Shown: positions 16,947 through 26,761, counted from the first letter of the stretch. The stretch is 64,000 bases of DNA from Dulcicalothrix desertica PCC 7102 (GCF_003991905.1 NZ_RSCL01000005.1:376920-440919), one strand, 5' to 3'. Notes: generated from the sequence alone by a model not told the origin. Numbers and translations: made by a program.

Positions 16947-19208
16947 ATGCCAGTCTTACCGGAATATGAAACTCTGATACTAAAGCAATCGCCAATACAA
17001 GACTACGAAATTATTCACGTTACAAGAGAGCGGTTTCGCATCCGCATATCCAGACTAGCCTCTGACCCAGAGTACGCTAGTAAGTTAACTTGGTTAGTTG
17101 AATATGAAGATTTTGTACTTAGTGTCCGTATTAGCTTGCTCAGTAGCTCGCTCATCGTCAATTATGACCCAGATGTACCAGTTACAACCGTTCAGTCAAG
17201 CTTGTTAAAGTGTATTGAAAAGGCAAGCCAAGCGGAAGTTCCTGCGGGTATTGTGCCAATTAAAACCGAATCTAGACCAGAAATTGACTGGATAGAACGA
17301 TTGGGATTACCGATTCTGAGTTTGAGCTTGGCTGTGCTATCAACTCAGGTCATGCCCATACCAGCTGTTGCACTCGGCGCCTTAGTCACAACTGCCGCAA
17401 TTCCCTTCGTAAGTCGAATCATAGAAATAGTAATCAAGGAACGGCGCCTCGATTCTGATATTCTCGATGCTATTTGGCTAGGTTTATATACATTAAAAGG
17501 AGATTTTGTCGGTCCATCGCTGATGCTGAGTTTAATGTATACCGGAGATGCACTTCGAGATGTCACTGCCCGCGCATCAGAGCGACAGGTATTTGATTTG
17601 CTAAGTAGCATGGATAAATTTGCTCGCTTAGAACGCGACGGAGTTGAGGTATTAGTTCCACTTAAGGAAGTACAAAAGGGAGACCGCGTTGTAGTTTATC
17701 CAGGTGAAATAATTCCGGTGAGTGGCAGGGTACTGCGAGGAACTGCACTAATTGACGAACATCGCTTGACAGGAGAATCTACTTTAGTATCTCGCTCAGA
17801 AGGGCAGGTAGTTCATGCGTCTACATTAGTTTTAGAAGGTAAAATCAGCGTTTTAACAAAACGACTTGGTTCAAATACGCGCGTAGGATTAACAGTACAA
17901 CTTTTACAGTCCGCTCCAGTTCACGATACTCGCGTTGAAGACTACGCCGCAAAAGTTGCAGATGCCACAATTGTTCCTAGCATGTTGTTAAGCGGCGCCA
18001 TTTTTGTTTTGACTCAGGATGTTTCTCGGTCGCTGGCGCCACTGCACCTTGATTTTAGTCATAACATCCGTATTGCCGTACCCTCTACCATTATTGCTGC
18101 TCTCACCTTTGCTGCACGACACGGAGTTTATATTCGTAGCGGTCGTGCTTTAGAAATGTTAGCGCGAATAGATACAATAGTATTTGATAAAACAGGAACA
18201 CTTACCCAAGGGAACGCCGAAGTTGTAGAGATTTTAACGGCAAGTTCAACTATTTCATCAACTGAGGTATTAGAAGTTGCAGCCTCAGCAGAACAAGGTA
18301 ACACCCATCCTGTCGCAGGCGCCATTCTCCGTTATGCTGAAGCCCAAAATATTCAAACTCAACCTTGTTCAGCATGGGATTATCGCATCGGTTTTGGTGT
18401 AGTTGCCGAAATTGGCGGTGAAAAGATTTTGGCAGGTAGTCATCGTTTAATTTCTCAAGAAGGTATTGATTTAAATCCCATCTATAAATATCATCCACAA
18501 TTACAAACAGGAAGTCACTCAACAGTTTATGTTGCCAAAGGCGGCGAATTACTTGGCGTAATTTTATATACAGACCCAGCCCGTGCGGAAAGTGCCGAAG
18601 TCATTTCCACTTTAGAAAACCTTGGAAACGAGACCTATATGTTAACGGGTGATAGTAAACGGGTTGCGAATCATGTTGCAAAACAGTTAGGTATTAAAAA
18701 CAACCATGTTTATGCAGAATCTTTCCCTGACCAAAAAGTTGAAGTCATTCGACAGTTCCAAAGTCAAGAACGTACCGTTGCTTTTATTGGTGAAGGAATA
18801 AATGATGCTGCTGCCTTAGCTCATGCTGACGTTTCTATTTCTTTTGCAAGTGGTATTGATATTGCTAGAGAAACCGCCGATGTAGTGTTATTAGAAGATG
18901 ACCTACGTGGTATAGCATCAGCTATCGCCATTGCCAAACAAGCAATGGATATTGTCTATCAAAATACTGCGCTCATTGCCATCCCCAATATTGGTGTAGT
19001 GTTAGCAGGAGTCTTATTTGCCTTCGACCCAGTATTAGGCGTTATCATCAGTAACGGTTCAGCTTTGGTTGCTGAGTTAAATAGTTTCCGACCTCTGTTT
19101 GAAAGTGGTTTTCCGACTTTCAACCCAGAACCCGTCAAATCTTCACCTACACCTGAATCTTCTTCTCTATCTAAAGGAATAGAAGCTTTAACACCTAGTC
19201 CAGTTTAA
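16947..19208 (+). CDS. P1-type cation ATPase with N-terminal CoBaHMA-like domain
   Basis: A 753-residue P-type ATPase. Residues 20-85 are an HMA-fold domain with basic residues (RERFRIRISRL) and no CxxC metal site. TGES is at about 274, DKTGT at about 414, the HP motif at about 454 (NTHPVAGAI) and TGDS further on. The hinge reads GEGIND (about 615), with Glu replacing the usual first Asp. The membrane helix before the P domain lacks the CPC/SPC metal motif of classical P1B pumps and has IAVPST instead, so the cargo is unknown. The C-terminus is a short Ser/Pro-rich tail. It probably forms an ATP-driven membrane pump or flippase. A palindromic terminator follows at 19240. Confidence 0.92.
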   Translation: MPVLPEYETLILKQSPIQDYEIIHVTRERFRIRISRLASDPEYASKLTWLVEYEDFVLSVRISLLSSSLIVNYDPDVPVTTVQSSLLKCIEKASQAEVPAGIVPIKTESRPEIDWIERLGLPILSLSLAVLSTQVMPIPAVALGALVTTAAIPFVSRIIEIVIKERRLDSDILDAIWLGLYTLKGDFVGPSLMLSLMYTGDALRDVTARASERQVFDLLSSMDKFARLERDGVEVLVPLKEVQKGDRVVVYPGEIIPVSGRVLRGTALIDEHRLTGESTLVSRSEGQVVHASTLVLEGKISVLTKRLGSNTRVGLTVQLLQSAPVHDTRVEDYAAKVADATIVPSMLLSGAIFVLTQDVSRSLAPLHLDFSHNIRIAVPSTIIAALTFAARHGVYIRSGRALEMLARIDTIVFDKTGTLTQGNAEVVEILTASSTISSTEVLEVAASAEQGNTHPVAGAILRYAEAQNIQTQPCSAWDYRIGFGVVAEIGGEKILAGSHRLISQEGIDLNPIYKYHPQLQTGSHSTVYVAKGGELLGVILYTDPARAESAEVISTLENLGNETYMLTGDSKRVANHVAKQLGIKNNHVYAESFPDQKVEVIRQFQSQERTVAFIGEGINDAAALAHADVSISFASGIDIARETADVVLLEDDLRGIASAIAIAKQAMDIVYQNTALIAIPNIGVVLAGVLFAFDPVLGVIISNGSALVAELNSFRPLFESGFPTFNPEPVKSSPTPESSSLSKGIEALTPSPV

Positions 19209-19611
19209 TTGTTGTTCGCTGTCATTAAATATGATAGATGTAGAGACGTTACATGTAACGTCTCTACAATGTTTTGTTGTTTAACCAACCTATCAAAATT
19301 AATTCCGTAAAACACCTCATTCATTTCAATCCACTATCATTACATCCCTTAATCATTCTTTGGTTATATTTATAGGTTAATTTTTGTTAACCATATTGAT
19401 CTTGTAGGTTAAAAATAGTCTTATACTTAAGTACATAGTTCAAATAGTAAAGAAATTCTTAAGTCTCACGCCCACAGGGTATTTAGTGAAGTTTAAGCTT
19501 TATTGCATATTTTCCAAATTTAGAAAATGTGCGTTGTACTATAGTTATTAAGTTGCAATATCGAATTTTGAGATTATTGCAAATGCTGGTTCAGGTTCAG
19601 AGGAAATTAGT
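19209..19611. other. Intergenic region with palindromic terminator
   Basis: No gene. It contains the palindrome at 19240-19267 and AT-rich DNA with several TTAACC-type words before the GAGGAAA ribosome binding site of the next gene. Confidence 0.55.
19240..19267. repeat. Palindromic repeat GTAGAGAC...GTCTCTAC
   Basis: A perfect 28-bp palindrome with core GTTACATGTAAC, 31 bp after the ATPase stop and a probable terminator. The same core occurs at 27355 and 53497. Confidence 0.87.
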
Positions 19612-21072
19612 ATGCCTCGATGTCCTGTTTGCCGAACGAAATACGTTGTAGGTAAAGTTGATAACTGTTCACTTTGTGGTTGGAACCTTCAGCCATACTC
19701 CCTTGTTTTAGGGTTAGTACCAGAAGTTATGCTCAAAGAGCAAACTCGGTTAGAATGGGCACAAGCACTATGGGCAAGCGTCAAATTTTATCGAGAACAA
19801 ATACAGCAGTTTCAACTCAAACTCAAAGACACAGAGCAAACAACAGTCCAACTTCGTTCTGAGTTAGAGCAAGTAAAACGAACGCGCGACCAATTTCAGA
19901 CAAACCTTAATCAAAGGGAATTAGACCTTGCACACCTGCGCTTATTGCTAGAACAGGCAAATCAAACCCATGACCAGCTTCTAGCAACATTGCAACAAAA
20001 AGAATCAAATCAAGCAAACCTGCTTTATCAGTCAGAGCGAGTAAACCAAGAGTTGATTCATTTGCGTTCAGAACTTGAAAAAGTTAAAGAAGCGCAGAAC
20101 CACTTGGAAGCTGAAGTTCCAATAGAAACAGTTTTATTAGTTGAGTCTCAAGTTCATGAGGAGAAAGAAGAAGAGAAAGAAGAGAAAATAGTTCACATTC
20201 AGCCTGAAGTTGTACCAGCTTTAACAATTAACAAGCAAACATTGACTATTTATATAGTAAATGTTGATGCTTGGGGAAACCAAATAGATTGTTATCAAAA
20301 TCAAGTCTCTTATTTCCAAGAAAAGTTGGAAAATTTTGATTTAGATTTAGAACTTGTTGAGTTACCAAAGGGTGAATTTTGGATGGGTTCTCAAACGACG
20401 GAGCAAGGACGAGAAATTCATGAAGAACCTCAGCATCTCGTCAAAATCGAACCTTTTTATATGAGCAGATTTCCTATTACCCAGTCACAATGGCGAGTAA
20501 TTGCTAATTTGCCTACTATTAATCGTTCGCTTAATCCTGACCCATCTAATATTAAAGGTGACAATCAACCTGTAGAACAAGTGTCCTGGTATGATGCAGT
20601 TGAATTTTGTGAAAGACTGGCTCATGCCACAGGAAAAAATTACAGACTGCCTAGCGAAGCTGAATGGGAATATGCTTGCCGTGCTGGGACTTCAACTCCC
20701 TTTCACTTTGGCGAAACTATTACATCGACCCTTGCAAATTATGATGGTAACTATACATATAACTTGGAGGCGCCGGGTCAATATTGTCAACGAGCAGTAG
20801 CTGTAGATAGTTACAAAATTGCAAATGCATTTGGACTTGTTGATATGCATGGCAATGTGTGGGAGTGGTGCTATGACCCTTGGCACGACAACTATCATGG
20901 AGCTACCTGTGATGGTAGTGTTTGGGAAGAAGGAGGAAGTCAAAATCGCCGTCTCTTGCGAGGTGGCGCCTGGTATTGCTTACCTTGTTTATGTCGTTCA
21001 GCACAACGACACTGGGATGAAGCAAACCACGGAGGAAGCGGTATTAGTTTTCGAGTAGTGTTCTCAGTATGA
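19612..21072 (+). CDS. Zinc-ribbon, coiled-coil and FGE/SUMF1-type protein
   Basis: A 486-residue protein with GAGGAAA 5 nt before ATG 19612. It opens with a four-cysteine zinc ribbon (CPVC...CSLCGW, residues 4-23). A long coiled coil follows (about 50-175), then an acidic Glu/Lys run. Residues 250-486 are a formylglycine-generating-enzyme/SUMF1 domain: GEFWMGSQ, LPSEAEWEYACRAGT, GNVWEWC, LLRGGAWYC and a final SFRVV. Members either oxidise a target Cys to formylglycine or serve as binding domains. The tail CLPCLCRSAQRHW keeps Cys residues, so activity is possible but not proven. Its stop overlaps the start of a Nif11 peptide gene, a likely partner. Confidence 0.88.
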   Translation: MPRCPVCRTKYVVGKVDNCSLCGWNLQPYSLVLGLVPEVMLKEQTRLEWAQALWASVKFYREQIQQFQLKLKDTEQTTVQLRSELEQVKRTRDQFQTNLNQRELDLAHLRLLLEQANQTHDQLLATLQQKESNQANLLYQSERVNQELIHLRSELEKVKEAQNHLEAEVPIETVLLVESQVHEEKEEEKEEKIVHIQPEVVPALTINKQTLTIYIVNVDAWGNQIDCYQNQVSYFQEKLENFDLDLELVELPKGEFWMGSQTTEQGREIHEEPQHLVKIEPFYMSRFPITQSQWRVIANLPTINRSLNPDPSNIKGDNQPVEQVSWYDAVEFCERLAHATGKNYRLPSEAEWEYACRAGTSTPFHFGETITSTLANYDGNYTYNLEAPGQYCQRAVAVDSYKIANAFGLVDMHGNVWEWCYDPWHDNYHGATCDGSVWEEGGSQNRRLLRGGAWYCLPCLCRSAQRHWDEANHGGSGISFRVVFSV

Positions 21073-21293
21073 AAGAAGTGAGACAAGATATGTCAAAACA
21101 CGTCAAACAATTTCACCAAATGGTGATGCAGAACCCGCCTCTGCTAAAAAGGCTAAAAAGTGCATCCGACCGAGACAGTTTTGTAAAGTTAATTGTACAA
21201 TTAGGCGGGGAATATGGTTATAGCTTCACCTCAAAAGAAGTCGAAGTTTACATTAAAGAAAACTTATTGACCTTAATTAGCCAATTTTCGTGA
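21069..21293 (+). CDS. Nif11-domain peptide, 74 aa
   Basis: The ATG at 21069 overlaps the TGA of the FGE gene (ATGA), so the two are translationally coupled; Met8 (21090) is an alternative start. The sequence has the Nif11 plan: an MS-start, a helix (VKQFHQMVMQNP), LLKRLKSASDRDSFVKL and a final YSFTSKEVEVYI. Nif11 domains occur as leader parts of ribosomal peptide precursors in cyanobacteria. This one has no long core after the domain (it ends LISQFS) and no Gly-Gly site, so it is more likely a stand-alone Nif11 protein than a precursor. Confidence 0.8.
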   Translation: MKEVRQDMSKHVKQFHQMVMQNPPLLKRLKSASDRDSFVKLIVQLGGEYGYSFTSKEVEVYIKENLLTLISQFS

Positions 21294-21786
21294 AAATTTC
21301 AACGCTACAGTTATTTCTGCATTAATCAGGACTTTATTTCAATATAAATACATATAACTTCAAGTGATTTACTTTTCTAAAGTTTTTTGATTACTGTTAA
21401 GAATTTACTGTAGAATGAATACAATCGCAGCAGAAGCATTAAACTTAATAGCAACTCTGTATTGCAGATACTTCCCTCATTGATTAGTAATCTAAATATT
21501 TTTAATCAGCGCTATCTATCAGATTTTGGTACGTAGTGATTTAGAGGAAAGTATTAGGATATTAAATTGCAATCATCAAAATTATCAATTGAAATTTACA
21601 CAAGCATTTGCCCTGTATAAGGACTAGCAAACAGTTGTTTATTACTTTTCAATGCGCCTGAATTTAGGATAAATGTCCTAGAAGCTCGCAAATGGGCAGA
21701 GGTAAGAATATTCAACGCACGTTTCTATTGCTGTGCAATTTTCACCAAATGTAAACCCATTCACAAAGAAGCGGATTAATAGCCAT
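21294..21786. other. AT-rich intergenic region upstream of the large ATPase
   Basis: No gene or repeat recognised. In-frame codons from GTG 21733 could extend the ATPase by 18 residues, but ATG 21787 is preferred. Confidence 0.5.
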
Positions 21787-24513
21787 ATGTCACTTCAAAC
21801 TACTGATCAAAGGCTCGAAAGAACAGTTATTGAGACATACTCCAGTCACGTTGAAACTGTATATTACGAAGTAGTTCACTGGATTCCAGGACGGTTTCGT
21901 GTTCGCATTCCTCAATTGGCGTGGGACGAAGAATATGCAAACCAACTGAAATATGTTTTAGATAAACAGAGTTTTGTCACTGAATCTCAAATTAACCCAC
22001 AAGCTAGTTCATTAACTGTTAATTACAATCATGAATGTACTGCTGTGGCGATTGCAACGATTCAAGAAAAATTATTTGATTCTATTCAAAAAGCATCTAG
22101 CACTGAAGTTCCTATAGGATGGGCACCAACAGTTGATAGCGCAGAGGGTCATGAGAAAGCGAATAACGAAGTAGATTTTGTTGAGCGCTTAGGTTATCCT
22201 ATGGCAGGTTTAGCACTTTCGCTATCTGTCATGGCTGGGGCGCCAATTCCTCCTGTTTTAGTTGGTGCGGTTATATTTGTTGGTGCAATACCAGTATTTA
22301 AACGAGCATGGGAAGCTATTCAGCAAGAGCGTCAGTTAACAATTGACTTCTTAGATGGTTTAGCAATTGCATTACATACAGCCACAGGACACTTCTTTGC
22401 ACCATCATTTATGTTGGGTTTAGTAGAAGGTGGTGAAGCGATTCGTGATATGACGGCACGAGGCAGTGAGCGAGCATCTTTAGATTTATTAGATTGCTTG
22501 AGCAAAACTGCATTTGTACTGCGTGATGGGCAAGTAGTGGAAATTCCCACCGAACAAGTAGTTGTTGGAGACCATGTAATTGTTTATCCGGGTGACCAAA
22601 TTCCTGTTGACGGTGTAATCACTGAAGGTACAGGTATTCTAGACCAATGCAAACTTACTGGTGAATCAGTTCCTGTAACGCGCACCATAGGTGAAGAAGT
22701 ATTTGCATCTACCTTATTAGTAGATGGAACGTTAACTATCCTTGCTGAACGAGTTGGTAACAACACACGTGCTGGTGTAATTGTCAACTTAATGCAAGCG
22801 GCGCCTGTACATGATACTCGTGTAGAAAACTATGCAGCATCTGTAGCAAACCAAATGGTAATTCCAACCTTACTAATTGGTACAGGTGTGGGATTAGCCA
22901 GCGGCAACTTAGCACGAGCGATTGCACTTTTAACCTTAGACTTTGGTACAGGTATTCGGGTATCAGTTCCAACAACAATTTTATCAGTACTAACCTTTGC
23001 AGCACGTAATGGTGTATTAATACGTAGTGGTCGCGCGATTGAAATCTTAGCGAAGATAGACACCGTTGTATGCGATAAGACAGGAACATTAACGATTGGT
23101 CACGCAGGTGTAAATGATATTGATATCATGACACACTTTAGCAAAGAAGAAGTTCTATGCTACGCCGCAAGTGCAGAAAAAGGTTTAACACACCCAATCG
23201 CTGAAGCAATTGTTCACCACGCTAAAGATACGGGAGTTGCGCTCAAGGAATGCGAAGAATGGGAATATAAAGTTGGTTTAGGCGCCGTTGCCAAAATTGA
23301 CGGTATAAATATTCTTGTCGGTAGTCCCCGCTTTATGAAGCAGGAAAATGTTGATTTAGAAGCTTATGACCTTCGTTATCCTGATGCAAAAGCAGGTGGA
23401 CAATCGCTCGTTTATGTAGCAGGTGACGGTGAACTACTTGGTGTAATTCGTTACAGTGACCCACCACGTCCAGAAAGTAAAGAAGTTATCCAAGAACTTA
23501 AGGAAATGGGCATAACCGTTCACATGCTTACAGGTGACGTTAAACGGGTTGCTGATTCCATTGCAAATAATCTTGGTATTCATCCTAACAACGTAACTGC
23601 TGAAGCTTTCCCAGAGAAGAAAGTAGAAGTTGTCAAAGCAGTGCATGACAGTGGTAAAACAGTAGCATTCTGTGGAGATGGTATTAATGACTCTGCGGCT
23701 TTAGCTTATGCCGATGTATCTATATCGTTTGCTGGTGCTACCGACATTGCAAGAGAAACTGCTGATGTTGTGTTAATGGAAGACGACTTACGCGGTTTAA
23801 TCATGGCAGTTAAATGCGCGCGGCAAGCAATGGATATCATTTGGCAGAACACAGCAATTGTAGCAATTCCCAACTTAGGTGCATTAGTTTCAGGTATCTT
23901 CTTTGCCCTCGACCCACTTTTGGCAGTGGTAATAAACAACGGTACTGCAATTTTGGCAGAACTAAATGGTTTACGTCCACTTATTGGTCCTGGCGAAGTT
24001 GCACCTTTACAACATCGACTCAATCCAGCCGAACTTATTGAAGAAGAGCGGCGCCTGCATGAAGCTACTCATCAAAACACCGAACCAGCCCGTAATAAGC
24101 ACTTCAGTGCTTCCATTCCATTAGACCAGCACGAACAGACTCAGCCCTACACCGAACCAAGCAGTATTACACTAACACCACAACAGTTTGAAACAGAAGT
24201 AGTAATACTTTCCAACGGTCACTCAACCAACGGTGAAGAAGCCAACGCTATTTTATCTGAGTTGGACAACATGAACCTTGAAGTAAAAAACCTCTTTAAC
24301 AAGGGTGTGCAACTCAAACAAAACGCCTTAGCAAAACGCTTAGGATTACCAAGCCAAACATTAGCAAGTAATCGAACCAGAGAAGATTTCGCTAATTGGA
24401 GCATGACCCAAGACCCTGAAGGAATAGCATGGGCTTATGAGCCAAATACAAAATGCTTCTACACGGTTGAAACTATGAATGAGGAAGAACCAGTTGCTGC
24501 AAGCATGGTCTAA
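21787..24513 (+). CDS. P1-type ATPase with CoBaHMA-like N-terminus and HTH-like C-terminal extension
   Basis: A 908-residue protein. The N-terminal HMA-fold domain (about residues 20-90) shows the basic pattern GRFRVRIPQL and lacks CxxC. All catalytic motifs are intact: TGES (about 291), CDKTGTLT (Asp about 430), THPIAEAI, LTGDVK and GDGIND (about 630). The transport helix has VSVPTT where classical P1B pumps have CPC. After the last membrane helices (about 735) there is a 170-residue extension. It ends in QNALAKRLGLPSQTL...FANWSMTQDPEGIAWAYEP, which resembles the small helix-turn-helix modules of cyanobacterial element proteins that read LAKRLGvsxxTLxxxR...DPEGIxW. A pump joined to a DNA-binding-like module is unusual. 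Confidence 0.9.
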   Translation: MSLQTTDQRLERTVIETYSSHVETVYYEVVHWIPGRFRVRIPQLAWDEEYANQLKYVLDKQSFVTESQINPQASSLTVNYNHECTAVAIATIQEKLFDSIQKASSTEVPIGWAPTVDSAEGHEKANNEVDFVERLGYPMAGLALSLSVMAGAPIPPVLVGAVIFVGAIPVFKRAWEAIQQERQLTIDFLDGLAIALHTATGHFFAPSFMLGLVEGGEAIRDMTARGSERASLDLLDCLSKTAFVLRDGQVVEIPTEQVVVGDHVIVYPGDQIPVDGVITEGTGILDQCKLTGESVPVTRTIGEEVFASTLLVDGTLTILAERVGNNTRAGVIVNLMQAAPVHDTRVENYAASVANQMVIPTLLIGTGVGLASGNLARAIALLTLDFGTGIRVSVPTTILSVLTFAARNGVLIRSGRAIEILAKIDTVVCDKTGTLTIGHAGVNDIDIMTHFSKEEVLCYAASAEKGLTHPIAEAIVHHAKDTGVALKECEEWEYKVGLGAVAKIDGINILVGSPRFMKQENVDLEAYDLRYPDAKAGGQSLVYVAGDGELLGVIRYSDPPRPESKEVIQELKEMGITVHMLTGDVKRVADSIANNLGIHPNNVTAEAFPEKKVEVVKAVHDSGKTVAFCGDGINDSAALAYADVSISFAGATDIARETADVVLMEDDLRGLIMAVKCARQAMDIIWQNTAIVAIPNLGALVSGIFFALDPLLAVVINNGTAILAELNGLRPLIGPGEVAPLQHRLNPAELIEEERRLHEATHQNTEPARNKHFSASIPLDQHEQTQPYTEPSSITLTPQQFETEVVILSNGHSTNGEEANAILSELDNMNLEVKNLFNKGVQLKQNALAKRLGLPSQTLASNRTREDFANWSMTQDPEGIAWAYEPNTKCFYTVETMNEEEPVAASMV

Positions 24514-24515
24514 TC

Positions 24516-24602
24516 TTGTGGAGCGGGCATCCTTGCCCGCCTCAAACAAAACCAACGCACTTGGAGGCACTGGAACGGGCTTTTGACACCCATTCCACAA
24601 GA
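24516..24602. repeat. Inverted pair of GGGCAAGGATGCCC-type repeats
   Basis: CTTGTGGAGCGGGCATCC and the reverse arm ending CCATTCCACAAG face each other. The second arm is degraded. It lies between the ATPase and the universal stress protein gene. Confidence 0.75.
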
Positions 24603-24642
24603 CCATTCCACAACCCGAATAAATTTATTTTGTGAGACTTGT

Positions 24643-25143
24643 ATGTATCGTAAAATTTTAGTAGCACTCCATCGCTCAGATGATATGAGCAAGCATGTAT
24701 TTAAAGAAGCGCTCTCGCTCGCACTTGCCACCAAAGCATCTTTAAAATTACTGCATGTTCTATCAGTAGATGAAAATGACAGTCCAAGCATCTTAAGCTT
24801 AATAAACACCCCAGAAAACAAAAAACATTGGGAAGAATTTGAGAAACCAGGTCTAGACTTACTAAAGTCTCTAGCTCAAGAAGCAATAGCAGCAGGGGTA
24901 GTGACAGAATATTACCAAACTTTAGGTAGACCAGGACATATTATCTGTGAAACCGCAAGAAGATGGGAAGCTGGACTAATTGTGATTGGACGACGCGGAC
25001 TTTCAGGAATGAGCGAACTAATTTTGGGTAGTGTAAGTAACTATGTCACCCATTACGCTCCATGCTCAGTAATGATAGTGCAAGGGCCAGAAAACTTTAG
25101 CGCTTCCAATATTCGAGTTCACGAAGCCGCTACGTTTTCATAA
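24643..25143 (+). CDS. Universal stress protein (UspA family)
   Basis: A 166-residue protein starting MYRKILVALHRSDD at ATG 24643; the longer frame upstream lies in repeat sequence and is rejected. It has a single Usp domain of the Rossmann-like fold with the ATP-binding pattern G-2x-G-9x-G-S (GRRGLSGMSELILGS) near residues 115-131 and the closing strand CSVMIVQ. Usp proteins bind ATP and modulate stress responses and transporters. Its place between two cation-transport genes suggests a regulatory link, by position only. Confidence 0.93.
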   Translation: MYRKILVALHRSDDMSKHVFKEALSLALATKASLKLLHVLSVDENDSPSILSLINTPENKKHWEEFEKPGLDLLKSLAQEAIAAGVVTEYYQTLGRPGHIICETARRWEAGLIVIGRRGLSGMSELILGSVSNYVTHYAPCSVMIVQGPENFSASNIRVHEAATFS

Positions 25144-25296
25144 TATACATCCAGCTAGTATTTATGAACGCTAGTTAGCGCATATCTTTGTTATCTAGCA
25201 CGCGCGAATTTACCACTCTTACACAGAATACACAGAGGAAGAGAGAAAAGAGTTTTTTACTATTCTCTTAGAAATTTTGTAGCATTTCAAGAACGG

Positions 25297-25465
25297 ATGT
25301 CAGGATTTTATTGTTGCAGCGAAGATGTTTACATCCAATTATAGCTTTGATTTAACGTTGCTATCAATGCTGGCAACGGATGTAACGGATAAGTTATTGG
25401 TTATAAACAAAATCTAGTTATTTAAAATTAACCATCCGTTACATCCGCTCATAATCCGTTGCCAA
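25297..25465. repeat. ACGGATGTA repeat cluster
   Basis: AACGGATGTAACGGATAAG faces CATCCGTTACATCCGC across about 70 bp. Similar clusters lie at 28193-28236 and 58937-59066. The words can form a large stem-loop. Confidence 0.7.
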
Positions 25466-25483
25466 TCTTGCTCTCTTCTCTGT

Positions 25484-25511
25484 GTAGAGACCGAATTAAT
25501 TCGGTCTCTAC
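25484..25511. repeat. Palindromic repeat GTAGAGAC...GTCTCTAC
   Basis: A perfect palindrome with core CGAATTAATTCG. Confidence 0.87.
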
Positions 25512-25588
25512 GCCTCTCTGTGGTAAATATAAATACTAGTTATTTTAATGACATAGACCACTAGTAACCAGATTATTAAGGCAAAGCA

Positions 25589-26761
25589 ATGTCTACTACA
25601 AAGTTAAATAAACTATCAACAAGGAAAAAATCCGCTAAACCAGCTTCCATGTCGCGTAAGGATGCTTTTCTATTACGGATGCTGGTATTTGTTCCAATTT
25701 GCTTGATTTTACACCATTTAAATGTCAGTCCTAAGATTGTATTCTTAACGGCTGGGTTAGCAATTATTCCTTTAGCTGCGTGGACAGCCAACTTTACAGA
25801 AGCTATAGCTAGTCAAATTGGACCTGCTTTGGGTGGTTTGCTAAATGCAACTTTCGGTAATGCTACTGAAATGATTGTTTCAGTTGTTGCGCTCAATGCT
25901 GGCTTAATAGACGTGGTAAAAGCTAGCTTAATGGGTTCGATGATTGCCAACCTACTCTTAGGTTTAGGTTTTGCTCTGTTTTTAGGTGGAACGCGTAATC
26001 GCTCTTCATGTACACGTGTTAACCACGAGCATCTAAGCACTGTTGCGCGCGTTAATGCTTCTCTACTGAACTTAGTAGTTGTGTTTTTATTGGCGCCAAC
26101 TGCGATAGAAGTTACATCAATGGCGCTACATATCAAAACTACGAATGAGTTTTCATACATTGCCTCTGGATTACTGCTGGCATCTTACTTATTAATGCTG
26201 CTGTTCTCAATGAAAACCCATAGTCATCTCTATGGACTTGATGAGGACGCAGAACCAGAAAGCTATGGTAGTGAAGCGAGAGGTGAAAAGTATAACTTAA
26301 AACTGCATATTGGATTACTGCTAGCAACAACAGTTGTTTTGGTGTTCGTTTCAGAAGTACTGGTAGATAGCTTAGGAGAGGCAATTGCTACTACTGGCAT
26401 GACAAGTCTGTTTACTGGTGTAATTCTACTTCCTATCTTTGGCGCCGCCGTTGAAATCATTACCTGTGGTATCTGTGGAGTAAAAAATAAAGTTAATTTA
26501 GCCTCGTCTGTGGCAATAGGTTCTAGTTTACAAATAGCAATGTTTGTAACTCCGATTTTGGTTTTTGCTGGTCTAGCGTTAGGAAAACCAATGAATCTTG
26601 ATTTTGATAACTTTACAGTCTTAGGAATGGGTATTGCAGTTTTGATGACCAACTCAGTCAGACCTAACAGTCGCTCTAACTGGTTAGAAGGAATACTCCT
26701 GCTAATGACTTATTCCATGCTAGCTACAGCATTCTTTTTACACCCTGACATGGCAGGATAA
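25589..26761 (+). CDS. Ca2+/H+ antiporter, CAX family
   Basis: A 390-residue polytopic protein closely similar to the product at 2970-4067, with a longer basic N-terminus (STTKLNKLSTRKKSAKPAS). GNATE (residues 90-94) and AAVE (in PIFGAAVEIITC) mark the two exchange repeats. The central loop is acidic (LDEDAEPE) and may serve cation sensing. It should move Ca2+ or a related cation against H+. The half-size CAX gene follows 80 bp downstream in the same direction, so the two are likely one operon. Confidence 0.93.
   Translation: MSTTKLNKLSTRKKSAKPASMSRKDAFLLRMLVFVPICLILHHLNVSPKIVFLTAGLAIIPLAAWTANFTEAIASQIGPALGGLLNATFGNATEMIVSVVALNAGLIDVVKASLMGSMIANLLLGLGFALFLGGTRNRSSCTRVNHEHLSTVARVNASLLNLVVVFLLAPTAIEVTSMALHIKTTNEFSYIASGLLLASYLLMLLFSMKTHSHLYGLDEDAEPESYGSEARGEKYNLKLHIGLLLATTVVLVFVSEVLVDSLGEAIATTGMTSLFTGVILLPIFGAAVEIITCGICGVKNKVNLASSVAIGSSLQIAMFVTPILVFAGLALGKPMNLDFDNFTVLGMGIAVLMTNSVRPNSRSNWLEGILLLMTYSMLATAFFLHPDMAG

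Larger units (their letters stand above)
25144..25588. other. Repeat-filled intergenic region
   Basis: No gene. It holds ACCACAGAG-type repeats (25211-25240 and 25490-25525), several ACGGATGTA words in both orientations (25297-25465) and the palindrome at 25484. Confidence 0.65.

Noticed and set aside
24361-24821. Minus-strand frames opposite the ATPase and Usp genes
   Set aside because: Shadows of strong plus-strand genes that also run through a repeat.
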